This document shows positions 57,128 to 64,000 of a DNA stretch of 64,000 bases, in pieces. The translations under genes and the position numbers were made by a program. Under the pieces are notes generated by a model. It had not been told where the DNA came from, did no database searches, and saw nothing but the letters and a program-made list of their open reading frames with translations. Origin of the DNA: Acidimicrobiales bacterium (GTDB lineage: Bacteria; Actinomycetota; Acidimicrobiia; Acidimicrobiales; AC-14). Each line of letters begins with the position of its first letter. Positions within the stretch are counted from its first letter, which is position 1. Location: the NCBI GenBank assembly GCA_025463925.1, contig JAODBK010000014.1, positions 62,001 to 126,000 on the forward strand. Reading direction: 5' to 3'.

Positions 57128-58422
57128 CGGACCCGTTCGAAGCCAGCGAGGCCGTCGCCGAGGCGGCCCCGCACGGGCCGAGGGCGTTTCGCAGCTTCCG
57201 GAACCGGGACTTCCGCACCTTCTGGATCGCGGCGCTGATCTCGAACACCGGCAGCTGGATGCAGACGATCACGGTGCCGGTCGTGATCTACGACCTCACG
57301 CACCAGTCGAACTTGTGGCTCGGGCTGGCGGCGTTCGTCGGCTTCTTCCCGTCGCTGCTCGTCGGCCCGGTGTCCGGCCGGCTGGCCGACCGCTTCTCGC
57401 GCAAGACGGTGTTGCTGGTGACGCAGACCATCCAGATGGTCGTGGCGTTCTCGTTGTGGGCGTTCTGGGTGACCGGCATCGCCACTCCGCTGAACATTCT
57501 CGCCCACCTCTTCATCTACGGGATCACCGTCGGCATCAACATCACGTCGTGGCAGTCGTTCGTGCCACAGCTGGTGGACCGTGAGGACATGCCCGACGCG
57601 GTACGTCTCAACTCGTTGCAGTTCACCGGCGCCCGAGCGTTCGGCCCGGCGCTCGGCGGCCTCGTCCTCAAGTTCTTCGGGCCGGGCACCGCGTACATGG
57701 CGAACACGGTGTCGTTCGTGCTCGTGCTGATCGCCTTGCTCACCGTGCGACCGCGGGAGATGCACGCCACGACCCGTGCGCAATCCGACACGCGCTTCCG
57801 CGAAGGCGTGGCGTACGTGCTGGCCCGCACCTCGCTGTGGCTCGCGGTGGCGACGATCACCATCGTGTCGCTGTTCGGCACCTCGCTGCTGCAACTGGCG
57901 CCGGCCTTCGCCACGAAGCAGTTCCACGTCGACCGCGGCGCGGTGGGCGTGTTGGTGGCGCTGTTCGGCGCCGGCTCGGTGGCGGCGGCCATCGACATGA
58001 GCGTGATCGGCGACCGGGTGCGCGGCTCGCGGACCGCGATGGCCGGGCTCGTGCTCATCAGTTCCGGCGTGGTGCTCCTGGGTACGACCCGGTCGTACGC
58101 CGTCGGGCTCCTGTCCATGTTCCTCATGGGCATCGGCTACGTGCACGTGACCGTCTCGCTGAACACGTCGGTGCAGCTCCGCGTCGCCGACGCGTACCGG
58201 GGTCGGGTGGTCGCCATCTACCTCATGGGACTGCTCGCCGGCGTCCCGCTCGGGGCGTTGATCCTGGGTGCGGTCACCGACGCCGCCGGGCTCCGACCAA
58301 CGACGATCGGCTGCGGGCTGCTGCTGTTCGCGACCACCGCCGTCGCGCTCGTGTGCTTCAAGGGCCTGGCCCCGATCGACGAATCGCTCGCCGACGAGGA
58401 CGCCCGCCTGGCCCTCCGGTGA
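57124..58422 (+). CDS. MFS transporter (EntS/MFS_3-like)
   Basis: A 432-aa major facilitator with about 12 membrane segments: FRNRDFRTFWIAALISNTGS at the N-terminus, VGFFPSLLVGPVSGRLADRF with the GRLADRFSRK loop, and TTIGCGLLLFATTAVALVCF late. It resembles EntS-type exporters. The TTG start at 57124 overlaps the relic stop. It may export or import a steroid metabolite, but its substrate is unknown. Confidence 0.85.
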   Translation: MTDPFEASEAVAEAAPHGPRAFRSFRNRDFRTFWIAALISNTGSWMQTITVPVVIYDLTHQSNLWLGLAAFVGFFPSLLVGPVSGRLADRFSRKTVLLVTQTIQMVVAFSLWAFWVTGIATPLNILAHLFIYGITVGINITSWQSFVPQLVDREDMPDAVRLNSLQFTGARAFGPALGGLVLKFFGPGTAYMANTVSFVLVLIALLTVRPREMHATTRAQSDTRFREGVAYVLARTSLWLAVATITIVSLFGTSLLQLAPAFATKQFHVDRGAVGVLVALFGAGSVAAAIDMSVIGDRVRGSRTAMAGLVLISSGVVLLGTTRSYAVGLLSMFLMGIGYVHVTVSLNTSVQLRVADAYRGRVVAIYLMGLLAGVPLGALILGAVTDAAGLRPTTIGCGLLLFATTAVALVCFKGLAPIDESLADEDARLALR

Positions 58423-58453
58423 GCGCGGGCCGCCGTGGCCGCCGCGGTTGCTC

Positions 58454-58467
58454 CGACCCCGGGGTCG
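58454..58467. promoter_or_regulatory. 14-bp perfect palindrome upstream of the methyltransferase
   Basis: CGACCCCGGGGTCG is a perfect palindrome directly followed by TATGCT (58468-58473), a candidate -10. GGACGTCC follows at 58481. It is a likely operator or sigma/activator site for the O-methyltransferase. Confidence 0.5.
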
Positions 58468-58507
58468 TATGCTTCCTCTCGGACGTCCGTCCGTGGGGGG
58501 AGAAGTC

Positions 58508-59551
58508 ATGTCGGAGACTGTTGCTGGGGTCGGCGCGCCCGACCCCAGCCTCATCATGCAAGTCGGTGCCGGATTCTGGCCGTCGAAGACGCTCCTGACG
58601 GCTGTCGAGCTCGGGCTGTTCACGACGCTCGGTGCGGAGCCACTGACGGGCGCTCAGATCGCCGAACGTCTGGACCTGCGATCCCGAGCCGTCCACGACT
58701 TTCTCGACGGGCTCGTCGCGCTGCATCTCCTCGAGCGCGACGGACAGGGCGAGGCCGGTCGCTACCGCAACACACCAGACACGGCCTTCTTCCTCGACGC
58801 CACCCAGCCGGCCTACATCGGCGGGATCCTCGAGATGTTCAACGCCCGCCTCTACGGCTTCTGGGGCGGGCTCACCGACGCCCTCCGCACCGGCAGCCCG
58901 CAGAACGAGGTGAAGCACACCGGCCGTTCGATGTTCGAGGAGCTCTACCGCGACCCCGACCGTCTCGAGCAGTTCATGGGTGCGATGTCCGGCATCTCCG
59001 CCGGCAACTTCCACGCCCTGGCCGAGACGTTCGACTTCGGGCGTTATCAGACCGTTTGCGACGTGGGCGGCGCGACCGGGCAGCTGTCGATCGCCCTCGC
59101 CGAGCGCCACCCGCACCTCCGTTGCACGAGCTACGACCTGCCGGTGGTGGAGCCCATCGCGTCCCGCACCATCAAAGAGGCGGGCGCCGAGGATCGGGTC
59201 AGCACCGCGTCGGGCGACTTCTTCGCCGACCCGCTGCCGAAGGCCGACGTGATCACGATGGGGATGATCCTCCACGACTGGAACCTGGACCGGAAGCTCC
59301 AGTTGATCCGGGCGGCGTTCGAGGCGCTGCCGCCCGATGGTGCGTTGGTCGTCATCGAGAACCTCATCGACGACGACCGCCGGGAGAACGTGTTCGGTCT
59401 GATGATGAGCCTCAACATGCTCATCGAGTTCGGCGACGCCTTCGACTTCACCGGCGCCGACTTCCGGGGCTGGTGCGAGGACATCGGCTTCAAGAAGGTC
59501 GAGGTGCTGCCACTCGCCGGACCGGCCAGCGCCGGCATCGCCTACAAGTAG
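58508..59551 (+). CDS. SAM-dependent O-methyltransferase (caffeate/hydroxyneurosporene type)
   Basis: A 347-aa methyltransferase: an N-terminal dimerisation winged helix (ALTGAQIAERLDLRSRAVHD-like; seen as GAQIAERLDLRSRAVHDFLD), then the SAM domain with VCDVGGATGQLSIALAERHP, SGDFFADPLPKADVITMGMI and the catalytic His in ILHDWNLDRKL. It probably methylates a phenolic or hydroxyl group. ATG with GGGGGGAGAAG. There is no obvious partner; the upstream palindrome suggests its own control. Confidence 0.86.
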   Translation: MSETVAGVGAPDPSLIMQVGAGFWPSKTLLTAVELGLFTTLGAEPLTGAQIAERLDLRSRAVHDFLDGLVALHLLERDGQGEAGRYRNTPDTAFFLDATQPAYIGGILEMFNARLYGFWGGLTDALRTGSPQNEVKHTGRSMFEELYRDPDRLEQFMGAMSGISAGNFHALAETFDFGRYQTVCDVGGATGQLSIALAERHPHLRCTSYDLPVVEPIASRTIKEAGAEDRVSTASGDFFADPLPKADVITMGMILHDWNLDRKLQLIRAAFEALPPDGALVVIENLIDDDRRENVFGLMMSLNMLIEFGDAFDFTGADFRGWCEDIGFKKVEVLPLAGPASAGIAYK

Positions 59552-59628
59552 CACCGGGGTCGCCGGTCCACGCGTGACGTGGGCGCCCGAGGTGGGATGG
59601 GTAGAGATCCGCACCAGGTGGATCGGAC

Positions 59629-60822
59629 ATGGCCCGTCGGGGCCCCGTGGTGATCGCCCCGCGGGACCGGAGGCACTCGCCGGTGGTCTGGTCGGTGAGC
59701 GTGGTGGTGGTGATCGTCGTCCTCGCGGCGGTGCCGGCGCGGACGGTCGCTCGCACCTTCGCGCTGCGCCCGCTCGCCGATCGGGCCCGCGTCCACCTGG
59801 GTGCCGCCGTGGCCGCGGGCCCACTTCGCTTCGACGCCGCCTACCGTCGGCTCCTCGCCGAGAACGTCAACACGATCACGCCCGAGGACGCCATGAAGTT
59901 CGGCCCGATCCATCCCGAGCCGCATCGCTACGACTTCGCCGACGCTGATCTGATCGTGGCCTTCGCGGCCAACCACGGCATGAAGGTGCGGGGCCACAAC
60001 CTGGTGTGGCAGAGCCACCAACCGGACTGGATCAACCGCGGCACCTGGACGCGAGCCGGGCTGCTGGCCGTGCTCCACGACCACATCGCCACCGTCGTCG
60101 GCCGCTATCGGCACCTCGATCCGGGTGTCGTCATCCAGTGGGACGTGGTGAACGAGGCGATCGCGGCCGACGGAACGCGGCGGCCGACGATCTGGCAACG
60201 GGTGATCGGCGACGACTACATTGACTGGGCGTTCCGGTTCGCGCACGAGGCCGACCCGTCGGCCGCGCTGTTCTACAACGACGACCTCGATGGTGCTGCG
60301 GGTGCGCCGGGCACCGCTGGTGGGCCCACCGCGCTCGATCGCGGGGCCGCCGGGGCCACCTCCGACTGCTCGCAGGTTCCGAAGTGCCGGGGGATCCGGG
60401 CCTTGGTCGCCGGCCTGGTGGCGCGGCACGTGCCGATCTCCGGTGTCGGGTTCCAGGCCCACCTGGCCACCCAGGCACCAGCCGACTACCGCCGGCTGAC
60501 CGGCTGGGTGAGGCCGCTCGGTCTGCGGTGGGCCGCGACCGAGCTCGACGTGCCCGTGCCCTCCGACGCCCACCCGGCGGCGGCCGCCGTCGACGACCGG
60601 CACCAGACGCAGGCCTACCGCGACGTGGTGGACGCGTGCATGGCGAGCCCGGTGTGCGACACCGTCGTCACCTGGGGCATCACCGATCGCTACAGCTGGT
60701 GGAACTCGAGGAAGCACGGCCTCATCAGTCGGGCCCTGCCCTTCGACGCGGCCTACCGACCGAAGCCCGCGGCGTACGCGGTTGCTCGCGGGCTGGCCGA
60801 GCGCACCTCGTCCGTCCCTTGA
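59629..60822 (+). CDS. GH10 endo-1,4-beta-xylanase-like protein
   Basis: A 397-aa protein with an N-terminal signal anchor (VVWSVSVVVVIVVLAAVPA, about 19-37) and a GH10 domain. The acid/base Glu is in VIQWDVVNEAIAADG, the nucleophile in RWAATELDVPV, and NTITPEDAMKFGPIHPEPHR and MKVRGHNLVWQSHQPDW are family hallmarks. It would hydrolyse xylan or a related beta-glycan outside the membrane. Nothing around it concerns polysaccharides, so it looks like a solitary insertion. It is convergent with the LLM gene. Confidence 0.88.
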   Translation: MARRGPVVIAPRDRRHSPVVWSVSVVVVIVVLAAVPARTVARTFALRPLADRARVHLGAAVAAGPLRFDAAYRRLLAENVNTITPEDAMKFGPIHPEPHRYDFADADLIVAFAANHGMKVRGHNLVWQSHQPDWINRGTWTRAGLLAVLHDHIATVVGRYRHLDPGVVIQWDVVNEAIAADGTRRPTIWQRVIGDDYIDWAFRFAHEADPSAALFYNDDLDGAAGAPGTAGGPTALDRGAAGATSDCSQVPKCRGIRALVAGLVARHVPISGVGFQAHLATQAPADYRRLTGWVRPLGLRWAATELDVPVPSDAHPAAAAVDDRHQTQAYRDVVDACMASPVCDTVVTWGITDRYSWWNSRKHGLISRALPFDAAYRPKPAAYAVARGLAERTSSVP

Positions 60823-60825
60823 TCG

Positions 60826-61851
60826 TCAGAGGACGAGTTCGGCCATGAGGCGTATGGTGTCGAGGCTGCCGCCGACCAGGAGCGTCGTCACCATCGACTC
60901 CTCCCACGCGGCCAAGTCGTCGCGGATCTTCGCCTTGGGCCCGATCAGCGCCATCTCCTCGACCATCGCGGTGGGCACCGCGGCCGCGGCTTCGTCCTTG
61001 CGCCCCTCGAGGTAGAGGTCCTGGATCGAGTGCGCCTCGGCCTCGTACCCCATGCGGCAGAACACGTCGAAGTGGAAGTTCATGTCGCGTGCGCCCATGC
61101 CGCCGACATAGAGCGCGAGCGTCGGGCGCATCTGGTCGGCCGCGGTCTCGACGTCGTCGGCGACGACGACCGGGACGGTGGCCAGCACCTCGAAGTCCTC
61201 GCGGCTGCGGCGCGCGCCCGGTCGGGCGAAGCCCTCGTCGAGCGCCTCGTCGTAGAACTTCGAGTGCGTCGGCGAGAAGTAGATGGGGAACCAGCCGTCG
61301 GCGATCTCCGCCGCCAGCGCGACGTTCTTCGGTCCCTCGGCACCGAGGATGATCGGGATGTCGGCGCGGAGGGGGTGGGTGATCGAGCGCAGCGGCTTCC
61401 CGAGGCCGGTGCCGCCGGGATACGGCATCGGGTAGTGCGGCCCGTCATTGGTGACGCGCTCGTCGCGGGCGAGGATCTTGCGGACGATGTCGACGTACTC
61501 GCGGGTGCGGGCGAGGGGCTTGGAGAACGACTGGCCGTACCAGCCCTCGACGACCTGCGGGCCCGACACGCCGAGCCCCAGCACGAACCGTCCGCCGGAC
61601 AGATGGTCGAGCGTGAGCGCCGCCATGGCGGTGGCCGCCGGCGTGCGGGCCGACAGCTGGATGAGCGCGGTGCCGAGCCGGACCCGCTCGGTCCTCGCGC
61701 CCCACCACGCGAGCGGCGTCAGCGCGTCCGAGCCCCACGATTCGGCGGTCCAGATCGAGTCGTAGCCGAGGCGTTCGGCTTCCTCGATCTGCGTGGTGGC
61801 GAACGGCGGCGGCGCCGCCCCCCAGTACCCGAGCTGCAGTCCGAGCTTCAC
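60826..61851 (-). CDS. LLM-class F420-dependent oxidoreductase (Rv3520c-type)
   Basis: A 341-aa luciferase-fold protein matching the Rv3520c group: KLGLQLGYWGAAPPP, WTAESWGSDALTPLAWWGAR, LIQLSARTPAATAMAALTLD, LGVSGPQVVEGWYGQSFSKP, LARTREYVDIVRKILARDE and DEGFARPGARRSREDFEVLA. In M. tuberculosis this gene lies in the steroid side-chain region, near Rv3515c-Rv3523, and is thought to be F420-dependent. GTG at 61851 has GGAGAGGGAG upstream. It is divergent from an SDR across a KstR-like dyad. Confidence 0.9.
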   Translation of the reverse strand: MKLGLQLGYWGAAPPPFATTQIEEAERLGYDSIWTAESWGSDALTPLAWWGARTERVRLGTALIQLSARTPAATAMAALTLDHLSGGRFVLGLGVSGPQVVEGWYGQSFSKPLARTREYVDIVRKILARDERVTNDGPHYPMPYPGGTGLGKPLRSITHPLRADIPIILGAEGPKNVALAAEIADGWFPIYFSPTHSKFYDEALDEGFARPGARRSREDFEVLATVPVVVADDVETAADQMRPTLALYVGGMGARDMNFHFDVFCRMGYEAEAHSIQDLYLEGRKDEAAAAVPTAMVEEMALIGPKAKIRDDLAAWEESMVTTLLVGGSLDTIRLMAELVL

Positions 61852-61889
61852 CGGTCTCCCTCTCCTCTTCAGGCCGACGCTGAACGAAG

Positions 61890-61903
61890 TAGAACGGATT
61901 CTA
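61890..61903. promoter_or_regulatory. KstR-like dyad touching the SDR start codon
   Basis: TAGAACGGATTCTA has symmetrical TAGAA/TTCTA arms. It matches TnnAACnnGTTnnA except for ATT in place of GTT. Its last base is the A of the ATG at 61903, and its TAGAAC could also be the -10 of a leaderless transcript (7-nt spacing). A bound regulator would exclude polymerase. Confidence 0.5.
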
Positions 61904-62733
61904 TGGAGACGCTCGACGGGTACGGCGTGCTGGTCACCGGCGGCGGCAGCGGCATCGGCTTGGGGTGCGCCCGGCGGCTGCTCGCCGGCGGCGCGGCGTC
62001 GGTGACGATCGCGGGTCGGAGCAAGGACCGGTTGCAGTCGGCGGCCGCCGAGGTCGGCGACGACCGGCTGCACTGGGTGGCCGCCGACGTCACCGACGAG
62101 GACGCGGTGCGCGATGCGGTCGCGGCCGCGACCGACAACGCGGGCGGCCGGCTCGACGGCGTGGTCGCATCGGCTGGTGGGTCGGAGCACATGGGGCCAT
62201 TGACACTGGCCGACGTCGACAAGTTCCGGTCGGTGCTCGACGTCAACGTCGTCGGCACGTTCCTGACGTTGAAGCACGCCGCGCCCGTCATGGCGCGCGC
62301 CGGTCGCGGCTCGTTCGTCGGGATCTCGTCGATCGCCGGCGCCATCACCCACCGCTACCTCGGCCCCTACTGCGTCGGGAAGGCCGGCATCGACATGCTG
62401 GTGAAGGTGGCGGCCGACGAGCTCGGCGCGTCGGGCATCCGCGTCAACAGCATCCGGCCGGGGCTGATCGCCACCGAGCTGGTGGCCGGCATCACCGCCG
62501 GTGGGCCGGTGCTCGACGACTACCTCGCCCAGATGCCCATCGCGCGCGTCGGCACCGTGGACGACATCGCCGGCGCCGCCGCCTACCTCATCGGGCCCGA
62601 GTCGACCTGGGTCACCGGGCAGGTCATCGCGGTCGACGGCGGCCAGACGTTGCGGCGCGGCCCGGACTACACGTCGTTCGCCGAACCGGTCTTCGGTGCG
62701 GACGCGCTGCGCGGCCTGGTGGGCGAGGGCTGA
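61903..62733 (+). CDS. Short-chain dehydrogenase/reductase
   Basis: A 276-aa SDR: VTGGGSGIGLGCARRLLAGG, AGRSKDRLQSAAAEVG, YCVGKAG as YxxxK after SSIAGAITHRYLGPYCVGKA, and VTGQVIAVDGGQTLRRGPDY. The C-terminal tail is extended. ATG at 61903; the next gene overlaps the stop (TGATG). A steroid-metabolite dehydrogenase is likely from the KstR-like dyad and the neighbours. Confidence 0.84.
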   Translation: METLDGYGVLVTGGGSGIGLGCARRLLAGGAASVTIAGRSKDRLQSAAAEVGDDRLHWVAADVTDEDAVRDAVAAATDNAGGRLDGVVASAGGSEHMGPLTLADVDKFRSVLDVNVVGTFLTLKHAAPVMARAGRGSFVGISSIAGAITHRYLGPYCVGKAGIDMLVKVAADELGASGIRVNSIRPGLIATELVAGITAGGPVLDDYLAQMPIARVGTVDDIAGAAAYLIGPESTWVTGQVIAVDGGQTLRRGPDYTSFAEPVFGADALRGLVGEG

Positions 62734-63527
62734 TGGCGCTGGCCGACGACATCGCGTCGACGCTCTGGTACCACACCATCGAGGTGGCGCCCGGCGTGGT
62801 GACACCCGGCTGGTTCGACCTCCGGCCGATCGTCGACCGCATGCCGTGGCCCGACGTGCAGGGGAAGCGCTGCCTCGACATCGGCACCTACGACGGGTTC
62901 CTCGCGTTCGAGCTCGAGCGGCGGGGCGCGTCCGAGGTCGTCGCGGTCGACATCGACGATCACGCCAAGTGGGACTGGCCGCCGGACGTGCGGGCGACGG
63001 GACCGGAGAACCTGGCCCGCCTGGCAGGGGAGAAGGGGCGGGGCTTCGAGGTCGCGGCCGCCGCGCTCGGGTCGAAGGTGCAGCGCGTGGGAACGACGAT
63101 CTACGAGCTGCGGCCCGAGACGGTCGGGATGTTCGACGTCGTCGTGTGCGGCAGCCTGCTGCTCCACCTGCGCGATCCGCTGCGGGCCCTCGAAGCGGTG
63201 CGGTCGGTGTGTGCCGGCGTGTTCCTGTCGGCTGAGCAGATCAACCTGCCGCTGACGACGCTGCTGCCGCGCGTCCCCGTCGCGCAGCTCAACGGCAGCG
63301 GCGAGCTGTGCCAGTGGTGGGTGCCGAACGCCGCCGGCCACCGGCGCATGGTGTTCTCCGCCGGCTTCGCCATCGAGCGCACCACTCGGCCGTACTCGAT
63401 CCCGCACGGTCCCGCGCATCCGGCGCTGACCACCGGCCGCCAACGCGCCAACGCGCTGTTGCAGCGGGTCGTCACCAACGGTCCCGGCGTGCCGCACGCC
63501 GCGGTGCTGGCGACGCCGCGCGTCTGA
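62733..63527 (+). CDS. SAM-dependent class I methyltransferase (CmoB-like fold)
   Basis: A 264-aa methyltransferase: GKRCLDIGTYDGFLAFELER (motif I), VVAVDIDDHAKWDWPPDVRA, and VVVCGSLLLHLRDPLRALEA. The overall layout (WYHTIEVAPGVVTPGWFDLR near the start) recalls DUF1698/CmoB-like methyl or carboxymethyl transferases. Coupled to the upstream SDR. The substrate is unknown; it could be a small molecule or RNA. Confidence 0.8.
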   Translation: MALADDIASTLWYHTIEVAPGVVTPGWFDLRPIVDRMPWPDVQGKRCLDIGTYDGFLAFELERRGASEVVAVDIDDHAKWDWPPDVRATGPENLARLAGEKGRGFEVAAAALGSKVQRVGTTIYELRPETVGMFDVVVCGSLLLHLRDPLRALEAVRSVCAGVFLSAEQINLPLTTLLPRVPVAQLNGSGELCQWWVPNAAGHRRMVFSAGFAIERTTRPYSIPHGPAHPALTTGRQRANALLQRVVTNGPGVPHAAVLATPRV

Positions 63528-63536
63528 CGCGGAGGC

Positions 63537-64000
63537 TCAGGTTTCGCGCCCGCTCGGGGCGAACTCGACGGGCATGTGCTTGATGCCGTTGATGAAGTTC
63601 GACCGCAGCCGCTCGACCGGGCCGGCGAGCTCCATCTGCGGCAGGCGGCGCAGGACCTCCTGGAACATCACGCGGATCTCCATCCGGGCCAGGTTGGCGC
63701 CGAGGCAGAAGTGCGGGCCGCCGCCGCCGAAGGCCACGTGCTCGTTCGGCGTGCGGGTCACGTCGAACGAGTAGGGGTTGGTGAACATCGTCTCGTCGCG
63801 GTTCGCCGAGATGTACCAGATGACGACCTTGTCGCCCTCCTTGATCTCCTGACCACCGAGGACGGTGTCGGCGGTCGCGGTGCGCCGGAACTGCATGACC
63901 GGCGTGCCCCAGCGCAACATCTCCTCGACCGCCGCCGGGATGAGCGACGGATCGTCGACCAGCTTCTTGCGCTCGCCCGGATTCTCGATGAGCGCCAGCA
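63537..64000 (-). CDS. Cytochrome P450, C-terminal part (CYP125-like), runs off right edge
   Basis: The last 150 or so residues of a P450: MLRWGTPVMQFRRTATADTV, GDKVVIWYISANRDETMF, FGGGGPHFCLGANLARMEIR with the haem-binding Cys, then GPVERLRSNFINGIKHMPVE. The ERLRSNFINGIKH ending recalls CYP125, which hydroxylates the cholesterol side-chain terminus, but CYP124/142 relatives cannot be excluded. The N-terminus lies beyond 64000. It is convergent with the methyltransferase. Confidence 0.87.
   Translation of the reverse strand, partial: LALIENPGERKKLVDDPSLIPAAVEEMLRWGTPVMQFRRTATADTVLGGQEIKEGDKVVIWYISANRDETMFTNPYSFDVTRTPNEHVAFGGGGPHFCLGANLARMEIRVMFQEVLRRLPQMELAGPVERLRSNFINGIKHMPVEFAPSGRET

Noticed and set aside
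1-64000. tRNA, rRNA, riboswitch, transposon or attachment site
   Set aside because: No conserved RNA motif, transposase, integrase or terminal repeat pair was recognised by reading; a covariance-model scan could still find a small RNA.

Overview
The window is GC-rich, densely packed coding DNA. It has frequent GTG/TTG starts, four-base start/stop overlaps and many apparently leaderless promoters, which points to a free-living actinomycetote. The repertoire (dozens of acyl-CoA enzymes, short-chain dehydrogenases, LLM-type flavin/F420 enzymes, amidohydrolases) would fit Acidimicrobiia or a mycobacterial relative; I cannot place it more closely. I see no rRNA, tRNA, CRISPR array, transposase or integrase. 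No gene-free stretch exceeds about 200 bp.

The strongest theme is steroid (cholesterol-type) catabolism. From 1 to 26.9 kb the products match, motif by motif, the mycobacterial side-chain and last-two-ring (HIP) enzymes as I remember them: FadD19 and EchA19 (divergent, as in M. tuberculosis), a thiolase-like protein with a DUF35 partner, FadE30 and IpdF, the SDR next to EchA20, EchA20-IpdA-IpdB-IpdC, two more thiolase/DUF35 pairs, FadA6, and FadE31-FadE32. A FadD3-like HIP-CoA ligase lies at 40960-42534. A heteromeric acyl-CoA dehydrogenase of the FadE28/29 and FadE26 type is at 54898-57035. An Rv3520c-type LLM protein is at 60826-61851, and the tail of a P450 with CYP125-like features runs off the right edge.

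Layout: 1-2873 side-chain genes; 2959-6093 hypothetical, thioesterase and ligase; 6171-8488 alcohol dehydrogenase and amidohydrolase; 8566-11615 a leftward operon with a degenerate adenylation half-protein; 11687-26856 the HIP core; 26853-28463 a zinc-ribbon metalloprotease; 28487-48504 accessory catabolism (two near-identical-type amidohydrolases, three LLM enzymes, an IclR regulator, an acyl-CoA dehydrogenase pair, a MerB-fold protein, FadD3, and an aldehyde/alcohol dehydrogenase-ligase operon); 48520-51043 a small foreign-looking block (AbiEi-like protein, PhnZ-like HD protein, orphan DNA methyltransferase); 51072-57127 SDR, thiolase, D-aminoacylase-type amidohydrolase and acyl-CoA dehydrogenase pair; 57124-60822 MFS transporter, O-methyltransferase and a solitary GH10 xylanase; 60826-64000 LLM, SDR, methyltransferase and P450.

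Regulation: four intergenic dyads resemble the KstR core AACnnGTT (one with a changed half-site), and a second dyad class, TGAC-N5-GTCA, sits in at least three promoter regions. No KstR, KstR2 or obvious KstR2 operator is present. The least explained parts are the recurring LLM/amidohydrolase sets, the MerB-fold protein, the degenerate adenylation half-protein and the MaoC protein without its catalytic segment. Family calls rest on remembered sequences and visible motifs; no database search was run.
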